From a bacterium (GTDB taxonomy: Bacteria > UBP14 > UBA6098), in the NCBI GenBank assembly GCA_023145965.1, contig JAGLDC010000019.1:1-52101 (forward strand): a DNA stretch of 52,101 bases, written 5' to 3'. Below are positions 7,901 through 13,921 of the stretch, piece by piece. The notes below the pieces were generated by a model. The model was not told the DNA's origin and made no database searches. It saw only the letters and a list, made by a program, of their open reading frames with translations. A program made the translations under genes and the position numbers. Every line of letters starts with the position of its first letter. Position 1 is the first letter of the stretch.

Positions 7901-10380
7901 GGTATCACTTCACCGGGGTTCCCGGTTCGATTGGTGGTGCCCGCGCTCGTGTCGAGAGACCGATTGAAGAGGCAAAGCCTGGTTTTATCGAAGACTCGGC
8001 AGCTAAGTTTGCGATGAATTGTGCTACCAGCACTTCGATAGACCGTTCCGAGTCGAGAATGCGTCCTTCGGATGTTGGAGCTGTTATCGATTCTTACTCT
8101 ATCCCTGAAACCAACCTCCCGTGGGGATTCGGTATCGAGGGAAGACTCAATATAGATAGAGTTTGGGTTAGTGAACGCCATGAAATTGGCGGGACGATCA
8201 CTCAAGTTCAGAACATGGCATGGAATTACCCGGCTTGGGCTTATTCGGGTATAGTATGGGATATAGGTCGCATACATTGGCCTGATCTTGCTCCCGATAT
8301 AGCCTGGTTTGTCGATATGGCTTGGGATGCTAATCGCAATGTGATGTGGCAAATTGAATCTGATACAACATATAAGATTTATGCTTGGGATCCCAATACT
8401 GGTGAAATTGTAGATTCTCTAGGAGGTCCTTGGGCAGCAAATTGGCAAAGAGGACTCGGCTATGATTTTGCACGCGATGTGTTCTACATTGGTAGTTGGT
8501 CAACTAATGTAATTTACGAAGTAATGGGTCCCTCATGGGATACTCCAGGCGAAATCCTCAATGTATTCGCTGCTCCTGCCTGTGGTGGAATAGCTTTCGA
8601 TCCAGGTAGAAGGACTATCTGGTATGCTGATGCTGGAGCTGTTGGTCTTATTTATGAGATTGACCCTTCGACAGGTGATATAATCAATACTATTGCTGCT
8701 CCGCACTCCGAACTTGGCGGTCTTGCTGGTCTTGATATGGACTATCAAGGTAGGCTTTGGGTTATGAACTTTGCTATTCCTCGTATCTATGTTATCGAGG
8801 CTCCTGCAAGTGTTCTACCCGGTGGCATGTATGTCGATCCCATCAGCGGTTATATAGCGCCGGGCGAATGCCAGACATTTGCACTTGTTAATCCGGCTTA
8901 TGCTAATCCTGCTGGTGACTATGATTTCGATGCTTATTTCTATCCAGATCCAAATCTTGAGCCTACTCTCATCCCGGTTAGTGTTCAGATTTTACCCAAG
9001 GCCCCGAGGGGTTGGAGTTTGATCTCTGTTCCGGTTATAGCTAATCCGAACGATCCGTTCATTCAGTTCATGGATGACATTACTCCGTTCGATGTTGACC
9101 ACACCGTTTCCAATATCTGGGGATGGAATCAGGATGCTGGCATCTACGAGATGCCCACAGGATTCAATCGCGGGCGTGGTTATTATCTAAAGACATGGCT
9201 CGAGGGAACGTTCTGGGATGTTTACGGTGCTCCGTATGCTTCTGGAGATTTCACCTATCCGGTTTATTATCCGGAAGAAAGCCCCAGTTGGGGTTGGTGG
9301 CTAATTGGAAACCCGTATAATAAGCGTGTCGATTGGGATGCTGTTTATGCGGCTACCGACTTCACTTACATACACCCTGAATACTGGACCTGGTCACAGA
9401 AAGAGGGATTCAAGTCTTACAGCCCGATTCTTGGTGGCCACGGTGAGGATAATCTAATCGATTCTTGGGTTGGTTATTTCATCGATGTTCTTCCTGGAAA
9501 TCCGATGACATATACAAACATCATTTATCCAGAAGACGGAACGATGGAGACCTTCACCGCTAAGATTCGTCCCACAGTAAAGAAGGTTAAGACAGCAAAC
9601 CCGGAGGAATTTGCTCTCCGAGTCTCTGTCAGTGCAATTAATAGCTCCGACAGGCGCTATGACACATATAATTATATCAGTGTGAATAACCTTGCTATCG
9701 ATGGTTATGGTGATTATGACATTCGCGAACCTTCTGTTGTCCCACCGAGTGGTGCGATAAAGGCTTTCTTCGAGAATAGCGGTCTCAGGCTCATGAGAAA
9801 CACCAAAGAGAACTTTAACCTGGAGTTCAAAGACTGGGACTTCGTGGTTAGGGATCTTCCGGCGGGCATGACAGTTACACTGACATGGCCGAAGGATCGT
9901 GTTCCTTCCTCGGATGATGTTTCTTGTGGTGTCGATAATCTCGATAGAAGATGGAATCTTCAAATGACAGATATTTCTACCGGAACAACAATAGATATGC
10001 GAGAGGTATATTCTTACACCTTCACAAGCACGAGTGGTGCTCGTAGGTTTACGATGACTCTCGGCGATGTTCCGTTGAATATCGATGATGCTAAGCTTCC
10101 GACCGAATATGCGCTTTCGGCCAATAAGCCGAATCCGTTCAATGCTACGACTGAATTCACTGTTGCCCTTCCAGAGAAGGCCCATGTGAAGGTCGAGGTG
10201 TTTAATCTTCTCGGTAAGAAGGTTAACACTATAGTCGATAGCGAAAAGGAAGCGGGCTACCAGAGGGTTATCTGGAATGGCAGAGATGCTCAGGGTCGCG
10301 ATGTCCCGAGTGGGCTTTACCTTTATAAGGTTTCCGCCGGTGATTTCCGTCAGACTCGCAAGATGACGCTCATCAAGTAG
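4954..10380 (+). CDS. Giant multidomain secreted protein with PNPFN sorting domain
   Basis: 1808 residues; signal peptide 1-20 (cleavage after CVFA). Domains read from sequence: adhesin-like 'choice-of-anchor J' domain about 25-205, with paired Trp/Asp-rich strands; Ig-like and nidogen-like region 210-520; two carboxypeptidase-regulatory-like beta domains about 531-700; a MAM-like second anchor domain about 710-875; a third regulatory-like domain 877-952; a beta-propeller-like stretch about 1050-1285; a GWSLISVPV module near 1353; and the C-terminal sorting domain about 1716-1808 starting at KPNPFNATTEF and ending RKMTLIK. No catalytic motif was recognised. It probably reaches the cell surface by a type IX-like route and acts as an adhesin or structural protein. 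AGGAGG precedes the ATG and a terminator follows; it is a single-gene unit. Confidence 0.85.
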   Translation: MKPKAMLFLGMMLLALCVFAQTEVELFPFETFDSWVTPATPPTAWTRIVGGDEATPLENGNDWHPFSGASEGGTWSTLPVARIHWSPEEVADDYLVTPSFDPTTATFDSVVLEYETDYSWWDVDPGTGDNYVLLSIDGGTTWPESLYTYGISSGIIHETRRIDITSLVGGHADCKVAFWERRNTTNEVWWSIDNIVVYGYEAPAEPSPPLFYYTCETTLPGGTSSHTFEVNIDDVTGVNPSTAEFCYSINGTATTCAVMTYVTGAGDGLGDYSYNLAGLNDWDQVVYYFQATDTYTPSTPGTSDPCTVSVLGDYYVYEDGTGLPMSPDPTWIDCSSGFELTAWEADDVYGSVTGMVFNPVFYGVEHAMVWLSSNGWMHLGTTSPGGSYRTPEDIPTAGGSLDGMLAFLWSDLIGSDAISACYYDDDLSGDYFLLSFDNWRVFGYTGTYFNVQIQVWHPDVIVCPGGNCAIDVRFNVLPPVLDEFSMGVENYDGSVGAPYMYVGGAMASPDYFGLTTATRTIRYCTVPPPEGGELYGYVTLSGRSDHSGATVGIVGTGLSGTTDASGYYEVSRVPEGTNDVYCTHPAFFEDTAFGLIFVEGSRTRQDFTLDPRPTGYIAGYADLTDTPGADINIACEGLGTVVNDLTDVTGLFVLDGVDVGDNQVVAQYAGYDIAWSPMTAVAPGETTWIDTIFLNPIPVDSLEDDGDGGVPDPLAGGWEWGTPTVVGPTAAYSGANCWGTDLEAAYAVNAHWKLDVEIPFPSMEFSWWQWIDMEDGFSVAYDGGNMKVSTDDGLTWTIAAPLDTAYNFPFSILNPYLYGEDCWSDDDGVWDEWIKQSIALTPNVTHVRFDFASDASLSRDGWYVDDFSFMVSPTGMLQVFVYDCNTYETIEGALVYAPGNSGYTGPDGSVMLDNIQYGDVTVNAGIPGYWPNHKEALVFIDEVTTLLLPICPIDVDEITGQLDQTEEDSLLFELCNPTEDTVWYHFTGVPGSIGGARARVERPIEEAKPGFIEDSAAKFAMNCATSTSIDRSESRMRPSDVGAVIDSYSIPETNLPWGFGIEGRLNIDRVWVSERHEIGGTITQVQNMAWNYPAWAYSGIVWDIGRIHWPDLAPDIAWFVDMAWDANRNVMWQIESDTTYKIYAWDPNTGEIVDSLGGPWAANWQRGLGYDFARDVFYIGSWSTNVIYEVMGPSWDTPGEILNVFAAPACGGIAFDPGRRTIWYADAGAVGLIYEIDPSTGDIINTIAAPHSELGGLAGLDMDYQGRLWVMNFAIPRIYVIEAPASVLPGGMYVDPISGYIAPGECQTFALVNPAYANPAGDYDFDAYFYPDPNLEPTLIPVSVQILPKAPRGWSLISVPVIANPNDPFIQFMDDITPFDVDHTVSNIWGWNQDAGIYEMPTGFNRGRGYYLKTWLEGTFWDVYGAPYASGDFTYPVYYPEESPSWGWWLIGNPYNKRVDWDAVYAATDFTYIHPEYWTWSQKEGFKSYSPILGGHGEDNLIDSWVGYFIDVLPGNPMTYTNIIYPEDGTMETFTAKIRPTVKKVKTANPEEFALRVSVSAINSSDRRYDTYNYISVNNLAIDGYGDYDIREPSVVPPSGAIKAFFENSGLRLMRNTKENFNLEFKDWDFVVRDLPAGMTVTLTWPKDRVPSSDDVSCGVDNLDRRWNLQMTDISTGTTIDMREVYSYTFTSTSGARRFTMTLGDVPLNIDDAKLPTEYALSANKPNPFNATTEFTVALPEKAHVKVEVFNLLGKKVNTIVDSEKEAGYQRVIWNGRDAQGRDVPSGLYLYKVSAGDFRQTRKMTLIK

Positions 10381-10413
10381 CTTAGAGTAAATGAGTGCCC
10401 CAAATGGGGTTTT

Positions 10414-10446
10414 AGAGGCCGGGGGATTAACTCCGGCCTCTTTTAT
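10414..10446 (+). terminator. Rho-independent terminator
   Basis: AGAGGCCGG (10414-10422) pairs with CCGGCCTCT (10433-10441), 9 bp, followed by TTTT. It closes the 1808-residue gene. It lies inside the spuriously extended frame that begins at 10391, which argues against that earlier start for the next gene. Confidence 0.8.
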
Positions 10447-10468
10447 AAAGAGGAGGAGGAGAGTTAGT

Positions 10469-10780
10469 ATGGTGACAAAAGAACAGATTATCGAAGGTTT
10501 AAAAAATGTTTATGATCCCGAAATACCTGTAAATATTGTTGATCTGGGATTCATTTATGATGTTCGCATTGATGAGAATAGAGTAGAAGTTGATATGACA
10601 TTGACAACTCCTGGATGTCCAATGCACCAGATACTAACTAAGATGGCCGAGGAGGCTATTTTGGCTGTAGAGGGGATAGAAGGTGCTAAAGTAAACCTCA
10701 CTTTCGAGCCTAGATGGTCGGTTGAAAAGATTACTGAAGATGGTAAGATCAAGCTTAGAGGGTTAGGATATAATATTTAA
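10469..10780 (+). CDS. MIP18/SufT-like (DUF59) metal-sulfur cluster assembly factor
   Basis: A 103-residue protein of the DUF59 family (SufT, PaaD-like, MIP18), which acts in Fe-S cluster maturation or delivery in the cytoplasm. It shows the family pattern 'VYDPEIPVNIVDLGFIYDV' at residues 14-32, the conserved cysteine in TTPGCPMHQ at about 51, and 'VNLTFEPRWSVEKI' near the end. The start at 10469 is chosen because GAGGAGGAGAG lies just before it and because an ATG at 10391 would place the preceding terminator inside the gene. No suf or isc neighbours are in the window. It would be useful to a cell carrying the iron-sulfur proteins encoded nearby. Its own promoter was not identified. Confidence 0.88.
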   Translation: MVTKEQIIEGLKNVYDPEIPVNIVDLGFIYDVRIDENRVEVDMTLTTPGCPMHQILTKMAEEAILAVEGIEGAKVNLTFEPRWSVEKITEDGKIKLRGLGYNI

Positions 10781-10859
10781 GAGGGATAGATTGAGGGTAG
10801 AGGCGTAATAAGGAATTAGGTTGTGGCCTGAAGACGTTACTTTTTTACTTTCGTTTTGT

Positions 10860-10930
10860 CGCTGTCACGATTTTTGCTTTTCCGATAATTTAACTTTATT
10901 AGTATTTTGATATCGAGCAAAAATCTCGCT
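10860..10930. repeat. Dispersed inverted-repeat element, copy 1
   Basis: CGCTGTCACGATTTTTGCT at 10860-10878 is the exact reverse complement of 19201-19219. Within each copy GATTTTTGC is followed after 37-38 AT-rich bases by its inverse GCAAAAATC. In both copies that arm is followed by a CCCAC-containing stretch. No coding potential was seen. Confidence 0.65.
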
Positions 10931-10946
10931 CCCCACCTTGTTGTCA

Positions 10947-10973
10947 CGAAATTTGCAGAGGGGGCAAATTTCG
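10947..10973. repeat. Short perfect inverted repeat related to the dispersed element
   Basis: CGAAATTTGC (10947-10956) and GCAAATTTCG (10964-10973) pair over 10 bp around 7 bases. The left arm is preceded by GTCA, giving GTCACGAAATTTGC. This resembles GTCACGATTTTTGC of the neighbouring element 80 bases upstream. Confidence 0.6.
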
Positions 10974-11037
10974 CGCTATCGCCTTACCTGCGCCATCGGC
11001 GGAGATTTTGTATAAGACTGAAAATTAGATAGAAAAA

Positions 11038-11070
11038 AACCGGTGGTTTTGAAACCACCGGTTTTTTATT
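11038..11070 (-). terminator. Bidirectional rho-independent terminator
   Basis: AACCGGTGGTTT and AAACCACCGGTT form a 12-bp perfect stem with a 2-base centre (11038-11063), flanked by an A-run on the left and a T-run on the right. It lies just past the stop of the SppA-like gene on the minus strand and could also stop plus-strand transcripts. Confidence 0.85.
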
Positions 11071-11086
11071 TAATTTTAATATATAT

Positions 11087-12826
11087 TTAGTTTTCGCCTT
11101 CGATCACTCTAACAGGCATAAGCGTAAGCGGCTCCGGATATCTATATAAGGATACAAGGTCGATATATGGTTGGAAGGCGTTTTCGATTTCTTTTGGGAG
11201 TTCCAGTTTTCCGACGGCTGAGCCGGAATAAATCTCGAATGCCATTTTGAAAAAACTTTTTTCTTTAGGATACACGACGATTCCCAACTCTTCTTCCGGG
11301 ATAGAAACCATATTTGCGGCGATATCAATAACTTCGGATAAGGAGGCTATTCTATCAGCGAGGTGGTTTGCTACAGCCTGGTTGCCTGTCCAGATTCGTC
11401 CTTCGGCGAGTTTAAGTAGAGAATCGAGTTCGAGGCCTCTGCCTGCTGCAGCCTTAGAGGTGAAATCGCTGTAGATCGCGAGTGTTGACCTTCGAAAAGC
11501 GTCGTAGGCTTCGGGGTCCATCGGTTTGTGCAGGGAGAAATCGTCAGCTAGCGAGCCTCGTGTGATTGTATCTACGGTAATGCCGACCTTTGTCATAAGT
11601 TCTTCAATATTAAATTTCATGAAAATGACACCGATAGAACCGGTTATTGTTCCTTCAGAACAGAAAATTGAATCTGCGGGCATACTAATGTAGTATCCAC
11701 CGCTTGCGGCAACACCTCCCATACTGACCAATACGGGTTTTTTCTCCTTTGCATCGATAATGGATTTCCATAAGAAATCACTAGCGAGGGCGCTTCCTCC
11801 GGGCGAATTTACTCGAAGCACAATAGCTTCGATATTGTCGTCATCAGCAGCGTCATCGATAGCTTCCATAAAGGTTTCATCGCCGATAGAGAAATTGCTT
11901 TTAAAGGGATTGTCTTTTGATTCGCCGGAATGGATATTGCCGAGGCAATATATGACAGCGATTTTTTGTTTGCCGGACAGAAAGCTTTTTGAGGATTTAT
12001 ATCTGGATACTGACACTATTCTCTCGTCGTTATCCTCGACTAATGAAAGCATTTTATCTTTGTATTCCTGTGGGTAGAGGATTCCATCGATAAGTCCTAT
12101 TTCGAATCCTTCTTCGGCTTCGAAGGTTCCTTTATCGACGATAGCTCTGAGTTGTTCTTGGGTAATATCTCTGCGTTGGGCGACTTTTACGATCCAATTT
12201 TGGTAAAGGTCATCGAGCAGAGATGTATAGTTTTCGCGAAGTGGTGGTGTAAAGCCTTTTTGAGTGAACATCTCTGCTGCGCCTTTATAGTCACCAATCT
12301 GGATTACATCGAAACCGACGCCGACTTTTTCTGCTGTTCCGGCATAGAACATCGGCATTATAGCCATTCCAAGTAAAATGAAATCGCTCGGAGGGGGCAT
12401 GAATACGCTATCAGCAAGTGAAGAAGCAAGAAGGCCCTTCATTCCTGCAGATGGCATAAAGGCATAGACGGGTTTTCCACTGTCTTTAAACTCCTCGACC
12501 GCTTTTGAAAATTCATCGAGTTGAGACCTGGAGAGTGATACACCATTGATCTTGAGTGATAAAGCAATAATGTCCTCATCCTCGGCGGCAGTTTCTATGG
12601 TTTTTATCAGACTAAGAAAATTTGAGTCTTTCTTGAAGCTGAAACCTGAGAAGTTGTATGTGCTTCTTTCTGGATAGGGTTTAGAAAGGTTGACGCTTAA
12701 TATTGAAGCCTTGTCAATCGATGCAGCGCTTTTTCCAGATATCCCAGAAAGGGTTTTAACCGCAAACAAAACTACCAAGAATAAAACAATCAAAACAACA
12801 GAAATAATTATAAGAGCTTTTTTCAC
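11087..12826 (-). CDS. sppA: Signal peptide peptidase SppA, 67K type (S49 protease)
   Basis: A membrane-bound serine protease that degrades cleaved signal peptides. 579 residues with two tandem S49 domains. A transmembrane helix lies at the N-terminus (KKALIIISVVLIVLFLVVLFA). The general-base lysine is in the N-terminal domain (GDYKGAAEMF). The nucleophilic serine is in the C-terminal domain in GGVAASGGYYIS, followed by EGTITGSIGV. The GTG at 12826 is preferred over an ATG at 12883 because TTGGAGG immediately precedes it and the membrane helix then starts at once. It is a single gene with its own terminator. The abundance of exported proteins nearby fits a need for signal-peptide turnover. 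Confidence 0.92.
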   Translation of the reverse strand: MKKALIIISVVLIVLFLVVLFAVKTLSGISGKSAASIDKASILSVNLSKPYPERSTYNFSGFSFKKDSNFLSLIKTIETAAEDEDIIALSLKINGVSLSRSQLDEFSKAVEEFKDSGKPVYAFMPSAGMKGLLASSLADSVFMPPPSDFILLGMAIMPMFYAGTAEKVGVGFDVIQIGDYKGAAEMFTQKGFTPPLRENYTSLLDDLYQNWIVKVAQRRDITQEQLRAIVDKGTFEAEEGFEIGLIDGILYPQEYKDKMLSLVEDNDERIVSVSRYKSSKSFLSGKQKIAVIYCLGNIHSGESKDNPFKSNFSIGDETFMEAIDDAADDDNIEAIVLRVNSPGGSALASDFLWKSIIDAKEKKPVLVSMGGVAASGGYYISMPADSIFCSEGTITGSIGVIFMKFNIEELMTKVGITVDTITRGSLADDFSLHKPMDPEAYDAFRRSTLAIYSDFTSKAAAGRGLELDSLLKLAEGRIWTGNQAVANHLADRIASLSEVIDIAANMVSIPEEELGIVVYPKEKSFFKMAFEIYSGSAVGKLELPKEIENAFQPYIDLVSLYRYPEPLTLMPVRVIEGEN

Positions 12827-12919
12827 TTTTCCTCCAACGGTTTGTTTAAAATACAATCTATATAAAAACCAGTCGGGTTTCAAGTTATAAGAGATGGCTT
12901 GGAGCTAGAACTATTTTCG

Positions 12920-13093
12920 GGGGGCGTCGGCCGTTGTGCCGATAGGCACAACGGAACAAGCAGGTCGCAAGGAATTTTGCTTCGATTTGACTATTTTAAA
13001 GCGACCTGCTTGTAAGCTTCTGCTCGAAAGGTCGAGGATATATTTTTGGGAGGAAAACTGTGCTCCTTTCGAGCAGGAGCTTACGACGTCCCC
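12920..13093. repeat. Four-stem cloverleaf palindromic element, copy 1
   Basis: All stems are read directly. Closing stem: GGGGGCGTCG (12920-12929) with CGACGTCCCC (13084-13093), 10 bp including one G-T. Hairpin 1: CCGTTGTGCC with GGCACAACGG (12931-12954), 10 bp, GATA loop. Hairpin 2: CAAGCAGGTCGC (12957-12968) with GCGACCTGCTTG (13001-13012), 12 bp perfect, 32-base loop. Hairpin 3: 13013-13031 with 13065-13083, 19 bp with one T-G, 33-base loop. Only three bases at the junction are unpaired. It lies between sppA and tRNA-Lys. A second element of identical layout is at 46112-46271. No ORF fits; it could be a structured RNA or a DNA element. Confidence 0.8.
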
Positions 13094-13134
13094 TTTTGGG
13101 TTAAACACGCAAGAATCCTTTTTCAATAAAAACC

Positions 13135-13164
13135 TTGACATAAACCTTTGCTATAGATATTTTA
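13135..13164 (+). promoter_or_regulatory. Promoter of tRNA-Lys
   Basis: TTGACA (13135-13140), an 18-base spacer and TATTTT (13159-13164). Transcription would start about 6 bases before the mature tRNA 5' end. Confidence 0.55.
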
Positions 13165-13176
13165 ATCAGACTCTTC

Positions 13177-13249
13177 GAGGGTGTAGCTCAGTAGGTAGAG
13201 CACCGGCCTTTTAAGCCGGTTGTCGTGGGTTCGAAACCCCCCACCCTCA
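13177..13249 (+). tRNA. tRNA-Lys (anticodon TTT)
   Basis: Acceptor stem GAGGGTG/CACCCTC (7 bp, perfect), D-arm GCTC/GAGC, anticodon stem CCGGC/GCCGG around loop CTTTTAA with anticodon TTT at 13210-13212, five-base variable region, and T-loop TTCGAAA. The discriminator base is A and CCA is not encoded. The T-stem GTGGG/CCCCC has one T-C mismatch at its second pair. Confidence 0.95.
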
Positions 13250-13280
13250 TTGTTATATTTCCTAATAAGGATTAGTATAA

Positions 13281-13310
13281 AAAGGCGGCCTCTCGGCCGC
13301 CTTTGTTTTT
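13281..13310. terminator. Rho-independent terminator
   Basis: AAAGGCGGCC and GGCCGCCTTT form a 10-bp stem with a 4-base loop, followed by TTTGTTTTT. It ends the tRNA transcript. The A-run on the left means it could also have served the converging pseudogene. Confidence 0.85.
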
Positions 13311-13324
13311 ATATGAATAATTTG

Positions 13325-13776
13325 CTATTTCATTAAGACTGCACGACGCACGAAGGTTTTATCTGTGTATGTTGCCTTGATGAAGTAGATTCCACTGGGG
13401 CTCGAGCTACAATCCCAAGTGAAGTTATGATTCCCTTTTTTTACAGTAGAATTATTTATTGTAGCGGTGATGCCATTGATGACAGAGCTTGTGGTATCAG
13501 TTACAAGGCAATTTATCGAGAAAGGATTTGGAGAATAGTTATTGCTAATAGAATCGACTATTAAAGTAAGGGGTGCAGTGATGTTAAGCGTTAGCTCGCC
13601 GGTTGCCACACTTACCGCACCGATACCATTATAGTGTTGCTAACTTATGGGTTGTCCATGGGGCGAGGTTTACTGGATTTCACCACAGAAGCACAGCCGA
13701 GTCGTCATAAGAACCGGTTCCGCTGCTGAAGAAACTACACTCAAAGCCAATAAAAACAGGATAATAGTTCTTTCAT
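13325..13776 (-). pseudogene. Decayed secreted-protein gene: signal peptide plus sorting-domain remnant
   Basis: On the minus strand an ATG at 13776 is followed, after an apparent one-base loss, by a signal-peptide-like frame (RTIILFLLALSVVSS). A second frame then reads protein-like SGTGSYDDSAVLLW, an in-frame TGA where TGG would fit, and NPVNLAPWTTHKLATL. The original frame resumes at YNGIGAVSVATGELTLN and runs intact through YSPNPFS to the terminal VRRAVLMK. The end is the same sorting-tail type as in the intact secreted proteins of this window. The remnant is only about 150 codons with at least three lesions. This suggests an internal deletion plus frameshifts. The downstream part stays open for 94 codons but lacks a credible start. 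Confidence 0.75.
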
Positions 13777-13921
13777 TTAATCTCTTTAGAGCAATGAATA
13801 TTTGCAGAATTCATCGAGTTTGGATTTATCGTTATTTTGGATGATTGAAATTATTTTAAGAAACTTGCAATACTGTTGAGAATTCTTAAAATTGGAATGA
13901 GATTAAAATTAGGAGGTTTTT

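Larger units (their letters stand above)
10781..11086. other. Intergenic region with dispersed inverted repeats
   Basis: 306 bases without a gene. It holds a repeat unit at 10860-10930, a short perfect inverted repeat at 10947-10973 and the terminator at 11039-11064, described separately. Nothing else was recognised. Confidence 0.6.

Noticed and set aside
9454-10185. 243-codon minus-strand open frame within the 1808-residue gene
   Set aside because: Shadow of the sorting-domain region; sequence is not protein-like.
10391-10468. Extended N-terminus for the SufT-like gene from ATG 10391
   Set aside because: Would place a strong terminator inside the gene; the ATG at 10469 has an excellent ribosome site and begins at the domain.
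12936-13214. Open frames on both strands across the cloverleaf element
   Set aside because: They run through all the palindromic arms and, in one case, into the tRNA; the inverted repeats explain the openness on both strands.
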